Assembly (NCBI GenBank): GCA_022419385.1
Contig: JAJUBI010000003.1
Location: 4,953,979-5,017,978 of the forward strand
DNA length: 64,000 nucleotides
DNA from: Paraconiothyrium sp. Pb-2020
Taxonomy: Eukaryota > Ascomycota > Dothideomycetes > Pleosporales > Didymosphaeriaceae
Reading direction: 5' to 3'
Under the pieces are notes generated by a model. The model made no database searches. It worked only from the letters and a program-made list of their open reading frames with translations, and was not told the DNA's origin. The position numbers and the translations under genes were made by a program. Within the stretch, counting starts at the first letter, position 1. Each line of letters opens with the position of its first letter. Below are positions 32,298 to 44,702 of the stretch, one piece after another.

Positions 32298-35200
32298 TCA
32301 GTGAAAATTTGGTAAGCTACGAGAACGTACGTCGAGCCATCGAGAGGTGTTCTTAAGTTGGAAGCATCGGTAGTATTAGGTGGCATTGTCTTCCTTATTG
32401 CTCGGAATGGATTTTAGCGCAGAGCACAGGTGACTAGAATAGATCAGAGCCTGATTTTTCCATTGGAATTCCATAGGAACGCAGCACGGTATGTCTTTGT
32501 GTCCGTCCCTGTACCTGCTTTTCCATTCCATCTTCCGTATCACTGACTGCACGTAGCACGGGCTGGTGACAAGAATGGTATGGAAGATGCATATTATGCA
32601 GATGTAAATTCCGACCAGTATAGCAAGAATGCAACTTTCTCATTGTGAGTGAGAAGTGTGAACTTGGAAGTGTGCCATGAATTTCAGCATTTGGGCCTAC
32701 GAAAGCACTAGTGCGGCGCATGGTCATCCCAAACGATCCTAGCGCACTAACGCTAATTGTAGATATAATGTTCAATATTATCTACCACAGCACTTATCTT
32801 CTTCTGCCATCCGTGTAGACTGAATATACGCTCTCGAATTTAAGTAAGCGTATCCTATGCTACATATGAAGGAAGTTCTTCTATGAAGCACGCAGCAGAT
32901 CTTAACTACACTACCTGTCGGAGTTAAGCGCTTGCGCTTTGGAACCGTGCTATTACTTCTTTGAAATATCTATACAATAATTCAAGGTCAAGAATACTGT
33001 GTATTGTACCTATGTTTTACAAAAGCATATGGGCCGCGATGCAGGCCGCATTACCGCCATCATCTGACAAACGAGACTATTACATGCTGGTCATAGACTA
33101 AGGTGTTTCTTTCTCTCCGGTCTGGGTTCCGGTTCCGGTCCGGAGTCATTGCGCCTTCAGGGTAGTTGATGATGCAAAACACGATACAAAAGTCGTTGCG
33201 GTCTGGTAGCAGCAGCAATGCAAGACTTTAGTTTGCCTCTAGTTCATCTTCATCGACTGTCGAAGATTCCTAAAATTGTTATGCGAACAGAGGCAAGATG
33301 CTGCGTGCACAGGTCAGCGAAGGTAACTAGCTGTGAGTCACGCTACGAGAAAGGATCATCAGCAGGGGATTGACGTTTTGCTAGGCATTTGAGAGAGGAT
33401 GATCGCCGTGGGGGCATCAGCTCTCCCTGGTGCGGCGCAAGTAATATGGGCTCATATGTGGAGAAAGGGCGTGGAAGAAGTAGGATGATGGAAATGGGGT
33501 GGGCGATAGAGTGGCCATTTGCGCTCTCAGTGGCACTTGCGAGTAGCCTGTTTCGCGTTCTAGGGTTTCATCATAAGCATTAATGCCCCAATTTTAAGAA
33601 TTAGCTTATATCGTTGCCCACGAAAATTGCGTAACAGTGTAAGAGAAATGGAACAAGAGACTGTGGAGATAAGGAGGAGTCGTCGCAAAAGCTATCTTTA
33701 TTGATGGAAGTCTGGGCGTATGGGACAATCAGAAGCTTTCTTTGTCGGTACTTCCTCAAACTGAAATTTCATTGCGCACCCAAGAAATTCAAGAGGCTAA
33801 ATTTGCGTTTCATTGATCGCTGGCACACCTACACACGCTCACTACTACCTAAGAACGCCATTCGGGCCTAGCCTAGCCCATCAGCTGAGGTCGAGTCCGC
33901 CAAGAAGAGTACCTTCGTCGTGCCCCACGCTCGTACGATGTCCAGCACCTAAAACTTGATCAGACCCGTGGAGCGCCCGTGGAGCGGAAGGCTGAGCGCA
34001 TCGTGGGACCTGCAGGCAGTGAACAAGGCGGTGTCAATCGCATCGCATTTCTTCAAGGTGCAATGTTCAAAGGCTTTCAGTGATAGAACTTCCACACCTC
34101 TTCTCTCCGTACATGTGGGTCTTGAAAGGGTGGGACGCACCACTGATGGTGATGTTGCAAATAACCATCACTGCACGACGCACGGTGGACTGGATAATAG
34201 CGAGTGCCTGCAGCTTTCTTAACGGCTATTATCGGGAATGCGAGCCGCCGCAGGGTAGAAGGCAGTAGCTCTAAAGCAGCTTCATCTACGCTAAGCGGAA
34301 ACCCCTTTGTGGGCCTAATTTCATCCTATCCTGCGCGTTGAGGACATATCTGTGGGGTTCCCTGTATTGTATTCTTGATTGACGACGTTAATAAATTATA
34401 TGTTCAACGCTTCCATATCAGCGTTTATCGAATAGCTTTTGGGTAATTCCCAAAGACAACTGCTTCCAGATCAAAGTTATCTAATTTTTGCAACAGGCAC
34501 TCCTCTTTACGCACGACCGTGATGTACACACAACCATTACATACACTTTCGATAGGGGCCGGATTGCACGAATAGCTATGGCATAATGGGCAATAGGCAT
34601 TGATTGTCCATGGCAAAAACTAGCATGTCGGTAGAAGGTAGATGGAAATCAGCACTTCACGATTTGCTGTTGCATCACCTACTACGGTTAGCCTCTCGCT
34701 TCACTGCAAGTTTGTCTCGGTATCGGGTTGTGGATCCTGGCACTGATCTCGATCATTCATCCTTGATCGGCCCGATTCTGGGTCGCCGGATTGGCAGAGC
34801 CGAGCTCGCCAACGAGAGGCGAATCAACACCAAAAAGCTGCGCGCTAGCCTTGGCCCAGGTGCGCTGGGCAGATGCAGCAACTGTCGTCGACCTGAACTT
34901 GCATGCGCTGTTCTACGATTGAGCTAGACGCTGAGACCGACTTAGTAGGGTTTCAGACGACCGATCTGGGCACATTCGCCCTCACTGCTCATCAAAAGGG
35001 GCTCGGCAACTACCGAGACCCTGCGAGAGGGCGCACTCGCGACAGGAGGCCCCACAACGGTCGCGAAACCGGTCGAGATGGTGATAGAAGTTGCCGATCT
35101 AGCGCGTCTCTATTCATCCATCGTCCAGGAACCGTCCGCGTCAATGGGAATCTGTGCGTGATGATGAGCAGGCAAGGCACGGTTACTCTTATTACGACAC

Positions 35201-35936
35201 ACAGCATGTCTGCTCCACCGTTTCTGCCGTTAACGAATATTCCCATTATCACAACAGGCCTACTCCACCTTTCCTGTCATTGAAATTTATTCCCGGCGCC
35301 GGTATCCTAAACCCGGAATGTGGATTCGAGACTCTTCCACCGAACCAGGCGTGCCTTAATTCAAGATATTGTAATGCATATGTTTCCATTCAGGAACTGA
35401 TAGAGCTGGAATGACCACCTCCCTGCATTTGTCGTCGAGCCTGCATCTGACACTCGATGTGGTATTAGCAAGAGAAGGTTTTCCCGTCCATGCGGCACAG
35501 CATGTTTCTAAATCCTCGGTCCGCGGAACTGTCTGCTAGTAGAAAGAGTTGTTGTTCCTCGGTATGTCACGACAGCTCTGCAAAAACGCCGCGAAAGTGC
35601 GCGAAACTGGTGAAGGTAGCTTTGCCCGATTATGCCACTCTTGCTGGGCAAACCAAATCCAGAGGGCAGCTCTCGAATGTCGAGATGAAGAGCCGCTAAG
35701 CACCCCTCACGCTATGGGTAGCTGCTGGGGTGGACCATGGTGTGGATACTGACAAGGTCTTGCCTGGATCGACATGCGCGGGAGACATTCAGGAGTGCTC
35801 TGGAGTGGAGCTGATAACTTACAGTGACGCTCTTTTAAGCACATGTCCTAGCACTTACAGCTCCTCCCGCTGCCTCCTTAAAATTCTGCATTAGTATCCC
35901 CACCTCCACGTTGGACCCTTACTCCAAGGACTCACC
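32298..35936. other. 3.6-kb stretch without a supported gene
   Basis: Frames at 33956-34268 and 34604-35414 were read in all six frames and show no splice-consistent family resemblance. Composition is ordinary, not AT-rich. It may hold decayed genes or untranscribed spacer. A GGAAGGCTGA motif at 33986-33995 recurs near the GT2 gene. Confidence 0.4.
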
Positions 35937-37397
35937 ATGACACTTCACGAGGTACGTTGCATCGTGTGACTTGAGTGAAGCTTCACTGACGAGTTTTTGA
36001 AAGGGTTTGGGGCCAAACCTTGCGGCTGCGGTTTTAACATGCGGGTCATTCGCTTTTCTCACTATGGGCCTGCGAGTCTATACCAGGACAACCAGACGGA
36101 ATTGGGGTCTTGAGGATACCACCATGTTGGTAGCATGCGTATGGCCTCCGAACCAACAATGTACCGAGGATCAGAATTAATGAGAATCCTCAGTTGCCCC
36201 TTATGGCTATGACAATCTCTTGTGCCGCTGGCTCGTTCCACGGAATCGGCTCGAAGGACAGTGTGTTCAAACTTCCTGGCAACGAGAAATACATCGAGGA
36301 AGCATACTTCGTGAGTAACGCCATCGGGCTCACTTGAAAGGCGAGAACTAACGTCGCATAGTGGTTTTTTCTCTTCGAGGTCTTCTTTTGCTTCGCCGTC
36401 ATAGGTGTCAAATTGAGCATTGCGTTCATGTTAAACCGAATTGCCGGTAACAGGAAGAAGTTTGTCTACGCGAATTACGCCATCGTAGTTCTCTGTGTCA
36501 GCGTCAATCTGGCCTCAGCATTGTACATCATCTTCCAATGCAATCCAGTTGAGTAAGTGCACCACGAATACGTCCCGAGTCTGTTGTTAAACAGTCGCTT
36601 GTAGAGCTGCGTGGGACCAGGACCTTGTAGCTGAGGGGGGTCACTGCCAAAAGCCGGTCTACCTGGCCAATGTCTACTACATGTGCACTGCGGTGAACAT
36701 TTTCACTGACTGGACAACTGCGCTCATGTGAGTACTTGATGCTCGTTTTGCGTCACGCCACTCAAACACTCATCAAACGCAGGCCAATCGCTCTCCTATG
36801 GAACGTCCAGATGAACAGAAACACAAAAATCTCCGTGGCAGGTATTTTGGGTCTTGGAATATTGTAAGAGCTCTTATCTGAGTAATCAAAGCTGCACACT
36901 AACGAAACGACAGCACCTCTGTCTCCGGCTTGATTCGTCTGAGGTATACAATCGGTTTGACGAGTAGCGTCGACTACCTATGTACGTACCTACCTTCTAC
37001 CTGCGTTTTATGCGGCTGACTTGATTACTTAGATGGCGTTGCGAACATTGTCATCTGGGGTTACGCAGAACCTAGCCTGGGCATGATTGTCGGTAACATC
37101 TCGACCCTTCGCCCATTGTTCCTGCGCGTCTTCAACCTCGGTACGGAAGGCTCTTCCAACCCTCGTTCGAACGCAACACCGCAAGTGCTTGGCGGAGCCG
37201 ATCGTTCGCATCCTTACAGATCATTTGGGCTTGATCATGAGTTGGAGACAGTGGCTGGCGCGAGTACTCACATTCGGGGCGGAGACGGCAGGAGTAGCTT
37301 GTCTAGCGATGGCGCCAGCGAGAATGAAATACTCGCCAAAAGTGGCAATGCGAACGGAATCGTTGTCAGCAGGCAAGTGGAAATCAACATATCTTGA
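35937..37397 (+). CDS. PTH11-like / rhodopsin-fold integral membrane protein, 8 exons
   Basis: Exons are 35937-35951, 36004-36138, 36194-36310, 36362-36552, 36605-36727, 36783-36863, 36914-36981 and 37033-37397. All seven introns are GT-AG, 50-60 bases, and total coding length closes at 364 residues. The sequence gives the seven hydrophobic segments of the fungal rhodopsin (SAT4/PTH11-like) domain. Family marks are LRVYTRTTRRNWGLEDTTMLVA after TM1, the E-x-x-F-CFAVIGVKLSIAFMLNRI segment, CNPVEAAWD, the TDWTTALMPIALLWNVQMN segment, and the late IVIWGYAEPSLGMIVGNISTLRPLF. The C-terminal ~95 residues are polar and cytosolic. No CFEM domain precedes it. Known relatives are plasma-membrane proteins implicated in surface or nutrient sensing; a ligand cannot be inferred. 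Confidence 0.9.
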
Positions 37398-38008
37398 TAT
37401 AGTGCGGAGAGCGACTATTGCGTATCGAATCACTGTCCAGTATAATCAATGCAATATAATCAACAATAAGATGTAAAACCAACTCTTTCTTATCCTAGCG
37501 GATTTGGTGTAACTACAATGAACCGTAAGACTGGCCTCAGGGAGGTGATGTATGTTAATAGTGGATGGTTCAGCTTAACCGTAGAAACACTAAATATCGT
37601 TATAACAGGCATGTCCAAGATACGCACGTAGATATGGAACCGGATAGATAGGGCTTGTAATTGTAGCATTGTTCTCGATTTCTGGCGTGAAAAAAGCGGT
37701 GTCGTAACGTGGTAGTACGATCAGGAACCTGACATGGAGTAGAAGGACATTGATCTCGATGCTACAGTTCCCACATATCGTAGCCGCGCAATCCCCTACT
37801 AAAGGCCCCATCACTAGTCACTTGAGCAGAAGTCAAAACAAAAGCCATTTCAATATCATTACTATCATTCATTACTACACACCCCAATGTTTCATTACCG
37901 TAAACGTTTCGCCGTTCTTCCTTCATCAAGCCACGTAAACTACCCAATCCTCACTGTGTATTCTCACGAAACTATCCTGAGCAAGTCCGGAAGATATAAT
38001 TGCACCTT
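37398..38008. other. Intergenic between convergent genes
   Basis: About 600 bases of AT-leaning sequence with no supported feature. Confidence 0.45.
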
Positions 38009-40671
38009 TTATGGCGCTACGGAACTTGTTGAGCTACTTGAGCTGGCAGAGCTGGTCGAGCTGCACGAGATGAAAGAAGTCCCAGATACACTCGACAGAA
38101 CGCAGCTCCCAGATTGGGTCGACACGATGGAGCTTGCAGCCTCAGTGATAGAGCTTTGAACTTCCGTCACAGAGCTGGGAACTTCAGTTGATACAGCCGC
38201 TATCGTGGAGTCACTTGTGACAACAGAGCTGCTAGAGCCACTCAACGGCACGGGGCTGCTTGATTCCAGAGAAGTAGTTGGCTCGGCGGAGATGCTAGTC
38301 GCAACAGAAATGCTTGCCACAGCACTGCCGCTAGGCCCGGAAGAGCTGCTCGAAGCTGGGGTACTGCTAGGATCAGAACTGCGAGTACTTTCGGACGCCG
38401 AAAGACTGCTTGAAGTTACGTCAGCGGCTGAAGTGCTCGATGGCGGTCCACTAGAGCTAAACGAAGCGTCAGAGCTGCTTGAGGATGCTGTTTCGGTGGT
38501 CGAGATGCTTGATGAGGATGTGATGGTAACAGTATCGCTGGATGAAGTTGCGACAGAGCTAGTCGCTGAAGCTCTGATCAACTCGGCAATAGGCTGCCCC
38601 GATGAAGATGATGAGATGATCTCAGTGAAGCTGGTGGGCGCCACCGAAGAAGCAAAACTAGAAACTGAGCTACTGGAAAGAGCGCTGCTTGTCGAAACGA
38701 GAGCGCTAGAAGAAGCCACAGAAGAACTGGCCGAGCTTGTAGTAAGCAGTGGCTCTTGTGCAAGAGGAGCGCTGGATGATGGTGTGACAGAAGCACTGAT
38801 CGATACCACCGCAGAAACACTGCTCGAGACTGCGCTGCTGGTTGAGGCAATGATAGAGCTACTAGTGGCGATCGAAGAGCTCGAAACCCCTGCGCTCGAG
38901 CTGCTCACAATTACCGCGACCGAGCTGGACGACGAGGCTACGACGCTCGCAGACGACACTGCGCTCGTTCCTACGACAGCGTTCTGAGATGAAGTAGGAA
39001 GGCTGCTTGAGACCGTGACGGGCTTTGAAGTGCTCAGGCTTGAGGAAGAGATGACACCTGTGCAGTTTCCGAAGGCCGATTGGCAGCCGGACGTAGCGGC
39101 GCAGTAATCGCTTGTAGAACCGCAATTGCCATACTTGCTACAGCACATTCCAGTCTTGCAAACGTACCCGTTGTTGGCGCCCTTTCCACTGTCTCCACAT
39201 GTACCGTCTGGAGTTACGCTTCCACGTCCGGGCGCGGGATCGCACTTCCCAAAAGCACTCTGACAGACTGAGGCAGCGCAGTAGTCCGTTGTCGTACCAC
39301 AATTGCCATACTTGCTGCAGCATGCTCCAGTCTTGCAGACGTATCCCTTGTCTTTGCCGCTGTTTTGGTATCCGCAGGTGTTGTCTGGTGTCGTGCTTCC
39401 TGGGCCGAGCGAGGTAGTTGCTGCTTTTGAGGACGTGGACGTAGATGTAACGAGAGTCTCAGTATTGGACACGGTTCGAGAAGGTATAACAGTTGCAGTG
39501 TTACTTTGGGACGCTTCGTCGCGGAATGTGGAAGTCGCAGCATCGCATAACCCGAAAGCGGGCTGGCAGATACTGGCGGCACAATAGTCCGAACCACTTC
39601 CACAATTGCCCCACTTGCTGCAGCATCTCCCACCATTGGGTGGACAGGTCCATCCGAGATTGTTGCCAGCGTTGACATTGCCGCATCTTCCATTGAGAGA
39701 GTAGACGACGGTGGGTTCTGGATCGGTGTCCACTGTCTGTGAGTTTATCAGTAATCTGCCGCAATAGCGGATTCTCAAATCCACTCACAGTATTGGGATC
39801 GCGGACAGTGCGATATATTTGCGTGTCTTGCAAGCATTCAGCAACAGTCACCGCTAGCGTTGTCAGCATGTGCACCCAATACACTCGTTGAATCGATATT
39901 CATACTTTTCAGGCCTCTGTCCTTAACAACTTTGATCATATAATCAATGAGCACGCCATGAGACCACGCCTCTTGCTCATGACTTTCAACTATCGTGTAG
40001 CCGGTATCAAGACCATCAGTGAACAGTTTCTTGGCTATTTCGATTCCGGCTTCTGTCTGATATTCCCAATCTTTGGTATTCAGGTCGCCGATGATAACGT
40101 GATATTGGAGCTCTTTCAGGACTGCAAGTGCCTGCGCATTCACAGAGAGGAAGGGTGGGCGCATGTAGTAAGGGAAGTAGCCGAGGATATTCACCATTGC
40201 TTCCTCCAGCAGAAGCATCTCTTGCCTGACCCCGTCTGCAGTTAGTGTAGCAAGATCCTTGTGACTCCATCTGATGGGCGTGTTAGCATGCACTCATCCG
40301 TCAACTATCGTAGTGGCTTACGTATGCGACCCGATCTGGTGTCCCATGTTGATCATTCGTCGTAGAGTTGAGTTGTAATCGTAAATGTTTCCTTTGTTTG
40401 CTCCGTTGATAAACCATGTGGCAGTGAAGCCGGCGGCTCCCATACTGTATCCATGGTCAGCGATGTCAATCAACTGTCAGCCATTGAATATTACATACCG
40501 ATCGAGGATATCCTCAGAGTATATCCATGGTCCATCGTCAAAGCCTGGGGCGATGACTCCAGGCTTGGTGCATCCATAGATCTGCAGGCCGACGGGGACA
40601 GCACTGGCAGCAGGGAGCAGTGCAGCAACAGCAGCCAAGGCGCGGGTCACACCGCCGAACGTCGGACCCAT
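38009..40671 (-). CDS. Secreted CE4 polysaccharide (chitin) deacetylase with three CBM18 modules, 5 exons
   Basis: Minus-strand exons are 40499-40671, 40322-40444, 39906-40270, 39789-39853 and 38009-39736; introns are 51-54 bases and in frame, giving 817 residues. A signal peptide covers residues 1-~24. The CE4 domain has FDDGP (Asp45/46), the metal site SHTWSH (His98, His102), MRPPF, and the late ESHE and VTVAECLQD segments. Three hevein-like CBM18 modules follow (about residues 255-305, 355-405, 415-465), each with the CCSKxGNCG and DYCA core. The last ~350 residues are Ser/Thr/Ala/Val-rich with little else, like wall-spanning mucin-type tails, but no hydrophobic GPI end is seen. Function: removes N-acetyl groups from chitin or a related polymer at the wall. 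It is next to the GT2 gene. Confidence 0.93.
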
Positions 40672-41445
40672 TTCGCGGCTGAACTCAAAGATGCCAAGAA
40701 TTGAGTCGATTCCAGTGCTGTGGTTGAACCGAAGTGATGGACAGGACTTAAGTCACGTTCAGGCTAGGAAGGTGTAACACTGCAGCTTGATCGCCGGAGG
40801 GCCCATAGTTTCCTTAAATGCCATCTTGGACATGCAGATATCAGCCCGGGCGCAAAGGCTTCGGCATGCGCGAAGGCGTACGTTATACTATCTCAACTTC
40901 TAGCTGAATACCTGGGTCTAGATCTCGTAAACGCTGTGATTCACTAGACTTCTACTGTCGCAGAGTGGAAATGGTACGCGAGTGAGCGGAAGCGAGCACG
41001 CCCTGAGAGTCGAGACCCCTGTTGACTCGAAAACCCTCCATAAGGCTTAACTATGCATAGGATAGTCTTTCGAGAAAAACGCCACAAGCAGGGATACTTC
41101 TCCACGATTCCACGTGGTGAGCTGACCGCTGGCCGGGGCACGACTTGCCGGATATCGCGGCCGCGAAGAGATTCGTGACCGTGAGCTATGAATCAGTGCA
41201 ACATGCCAATATTAGGATCAGCTGGATTTCTTTCCCTGACCCCGTACATCACGTTATTGTGCTCTCACGATTCATGAGGTTTATTGCTTGCTTCGATGCA
41301 CATGAAAACCATGGGAGAACATATGTGGTTCCCATGATTGATCAGATAATTAACAATTATTGGTATCATAAAATAAAGACAACGCCAAATCTTTCTAAAA
41401 ACGCCTAACGAGAATTTTGAGTTCACGTTAATAACCTCCAGCAGC
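40672..41445. other. Intergenic, promoter of the deacetylase and 3' end of GT2 gene
   Basis: About 770 bases between two genes on the same (minus) strand. No extra gene is seen. Confidence 0.45.
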
Positions 41446-43577
41446 CTAAGCAGAGCGAGCCATGCCGACAGTGGCTTCCTCATCGTTGAGAGTGTCAGGT
41501 CGCGAGGACTTCTCATCGACCGTCTGCCCATTTGCGGCGTCAGTGTCTTCAGAAACGACCTGCCGTGTTTTACCCCAGGAGAAAGCATCCAAATGCCACA
41601 TGGTGTAGAACAAGACGAAGATAGTGAGGAATGGCCCGGAGAAGAAGTAGATGACAATTCCAACAAGGAACTGGCACTTCGCTTGGCGCGTCTTGGGCAT
41701 CCAGAAGACGAGGGTGAGCATGTACATGTATGGCACAATAACACCGCCGAGGAAGCCGACTGTGATATACCAAGGAACATCTGAACACTGTTAGTGACAT
41801 TTCGCGGAACGCGTTCTGGATCATTACTTACGTTGAGCGGCATGGATCAATCCAGCAATTGAGCCCATGATGAAGATGTTGCAGAACCAGGTCTGAACAT
41901 TCGACAAAGCGCGAATACGCTCGAACCAGTGAGTGCCTTTGGCAGTGATCAGACGGAAATCGTTGACGGTTGCTCCCATAGACCAGCGCTTGCGCTGAGA
42001 CATGAAGACTGATAGAGAAGTTGGCACGTCGGTCCAAGCAACGGAGCGGATAGACTGTCGCGTTTGCACATGAGGCGATGCAGTGAGGACATGGCATACG
42101 TGGTTCCGGTCCTCGCTATATGCGCCTCGTAGGTGCTTGAGCATGCCGTCAGTGGGGCTAGGGCAGTATCCAAAGAGCGTTCGCAGAATGTGATCGCCAT
42201 TGTTTTCCTCGCAGACCTTGAGTATCTGGCAGCAGCCGGGGAGACAAGAGACCTTGTGCGTGACGATCGATTGGTGCAGCCGAGGAAGTCCTTGGCTAAT
42301 GGTGTAGGATGCGTTCTGCATAAGGCGCCACGGGTTCCAAGGGCCATCCTTGAAGTCGACCCAAACAACGCCGCATACACCGTAGCACTTCGGATGCCTT
42401 GACTCGACGATCAGATAGTAGATGCACCACGGGTCGAAAACAGTGTCTGCATCCATGCCAACGATCTGGTCGAATTTTTCAATGCCGCAATCGTCAAGGA
42501 CGAAGGAGCACATCTCTCCAAACATCCTATTGGACATAATGGTGGTCGGTCGGTCTTCTCGTTGATTGAACTTGTACGCGAAAGAGCGGAGCAGGATGAG
42601 GCCGTCGCGCTTGCCCTTGTTGGTCATCTTGACAATACACATGTACGGTAGGCCCCGATAGAAACCCTTCTGGATGATAGCATCCATAGGTTCTTTATCC
42701 CATGCCATGTACGCATTCTTCATATGGATACGTGACGTCTTTTCAGTCAAGATGGTATCGAGAAGACATTCGCCGGTTGTCTGGGTCATGCCGGGACCGC
42801 GCGCTCTGCCGTCGCAAATGATGAAAACGCACTGTTTGTGCTGTTCGATTCCCTTTTGTTCGACAAGAGAATCTAGCGACTTGCGCAATTCCTCTTCATT
42901 CTCGTTGTAGCAAGGAATGATAAGCATGAGCGACTCGGGCGTCTCCGGCGCAGGGTCGTACTTCTCCGGGCGGAACCAACGGAAGGCAAGCCAAATGAGT
43001 AGTGTGATGACAACGGTGAAGTTGACAGCCACACCGTAGGTGATGAAGGGCAAGAAAGCGTAGTGGTAGCCTTTGAACCACCAGGAGCCAAAGAGTAAGA
43101 AGCCACTGTCACTTGTTAGTACGTGTACGTTGCTGAAAGGGACGGGTGCAATGCTTACTTGAGACCAAAGATGGTGCACTGGAATGCAAACTTCCGAACC
43201 TTCATGAGCCTTTGAGCCCGGCGCACCTTGATGCCATCAGGGTCGGAAAAGTCTGGCTTTTCGTCCACCATGGTATTCAGGTCACCTAGCTGCTTAACTC
43301 TCTCGTCGTGATCTGCGATAGGCTTTTCCCAGACGATGGGACCCTTCTTCTCACCGAAGTATGAATCGGCCTTTTCGTTTTCGAGCTCGTTGTGAGGAGT
43401 ACCAGGGAGCGTTGTAGCGAAAGAAAGGGTACTCTGACGATAAGAATTGTCGAATGGGTTGCCATAAGCGGAACCATTGTCGCTTTCAGCAGTGATACTC
43501 TCTGTCCTGAGATGGGCGTCTTCAGGCAGAGAAGGAAGGCTCGAGGCAAGAGAGCCAGCTGGCTTGTGGGAAGACAT
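41446..43577 (-). CDS. Chitin-synthase-like family 2 glycosyltransferase, 3 exons
   Basis: Minus-strand exons are 43159-43577, 41832-43105 and 41446-41780; introns of 53 and 51 bases keep frame, giving 675 residues. Residues 1-~130 are polar and cytosolic. Two membrane segments follow (about 140-182). The GT2 catalytic domain has IPCYNENEEE (204-212), ICDGR, the DAD metal site (358-360), EDR (471-473) and QRKRW (510-514), the processive-polymerase signature of chitin synthases. Three or more C-terminal membrane helices follow, then a short acidic tail. It is shorter than canonical class I-VII enzymes (usually >850 residues) and has no myosin motor or CBM-like domain. It should polymerise a UDP-sugar across the plasma membrane; GlcNAc is likely, but the nearby dehydrogenase makes another substrate conceivable. 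Confidence 0.9.
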
Positions 43578-43975
43578 CTTGAAGCTGGCTACTTTTCGAA
43601 CTTAGCGAAAGACAAGGAGAGTTCTAACGAGTGTATTATGGTGGGACTTGTACGAAGTTATTAAGACTATGTCGAGGTGGATCTCGAAGAAGGCATGATC
43701 AAAGTCCAGGGCTCCTGGAAGTCCAGGGCATGAATTTCAGCGACCTAGACCTCACGGGAGCCCCGTAGGTCCATGTTGAGCAGCTCAGCTTTCCTGAAGC
43801 AGCCATGCAATACTCGCATCTGCACAAGATGCCTGCTGAATCGCGCTCCGTCACGAAAGCTGACCGTCTAGGCGCGTTGGGCTCGGTTGTGAGGTTCGGC
43901 GTCGCCATTGCGTGGGCAATTTCGACTTAGCGAAGTACCTTGGGTAGTCGAAAAAGTAGCGAGCGGAATCGCAGC

Positions 43976-43990
43976 GGAAGGCTGAAGTGC
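43976..43990. repeat. GGAAGGCTGAAGTGC motif, copy 1
   Basis: Exact 15-base match to 44688-44702, same orientation, in the divergent GT2/dehydrogenase spacer. The GGAAGGCTGA core also occurs at 33986-33995. A regulatory role is possible but unproven. Confidence 0.5.
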
Positions 43991-44687
43991 CATACTACGT
44001 GGCGTGCCTTACCTTGGCATCCAGACCGTCAAGTTGGGCGTCCGCGTGCCCTGAAGCGGACCAAAAGCCTCTCAATTAGCGCGCGGTAGGCACATCTTAA
44101 TAATCTTGGCATTTCTTGGCTGCCCCGATCGAGCGCAGAGAAAGGATTTTAAGCTTCGCGCTAAGTTCTTTTTGTCGTCTTTTCCCACTTCAGTCTGTCC
44201 CTGTGGCGCGGCTGGCTCCCGTATTGCATGGGGTAAACATTTTCAGGGCCCTCCTGGGGCCTCCTGGGGCCGAATCGGCGAATATTGAGCCAATCAGCTA
44301 TCTCAAAAGTCGTCTTCTCGCTTACCCACCGCGGGGAACAAGGCTGACAGTTGTCTAGACAGTTTTCTCAGGTGGACTTTGGCGGTGTCGGCAACGCCAT
44401 CCGTAACTCTCGAGGCTTAGTGGCTATCACGACATTTTTTTCCTTCGGAGCGGGATGCAATTGTGGACATTGGACGCGTCGCGTTGTGGAAGGGGCCAGC
44501 ATACCAATTCCCTGCCACTATTGCCTTCCCTGTGACGATCTGCTGAGATCTGCCTCAGAGATCTGCTATCCGAGGTTCCCTGGGATTCCGCTAGCCAGGA
44601 TAGCGGAGTGGTCATGCCAATGCGCGCCCATGCTCCTGCCGACGAGGTTGAGTGCCCCTCGTACGACTAAAGCCAAGTCTGTCTATA

Positions 44688-44702
44688 GGAAGGCTGAAGT
44701 GC
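44688..44702. repeat. GGAAGGCTGAAGTGC motif, copy 2
   Basis: Exact second copy of the motif at 43976-43990; flanking bases are unrelated, so it is not part of a longer duplication. Confidence 0.5.

Noticed and set aside
38205..38987. 260-residue open frame on the plus strand, Leu/Glu-rich
   Set aside because: It is the antisense of the Ser-rich tail of the deacetylase; Ser-codon repeats read backwards give Leu/Glu/Ala codons. No family resemblance.
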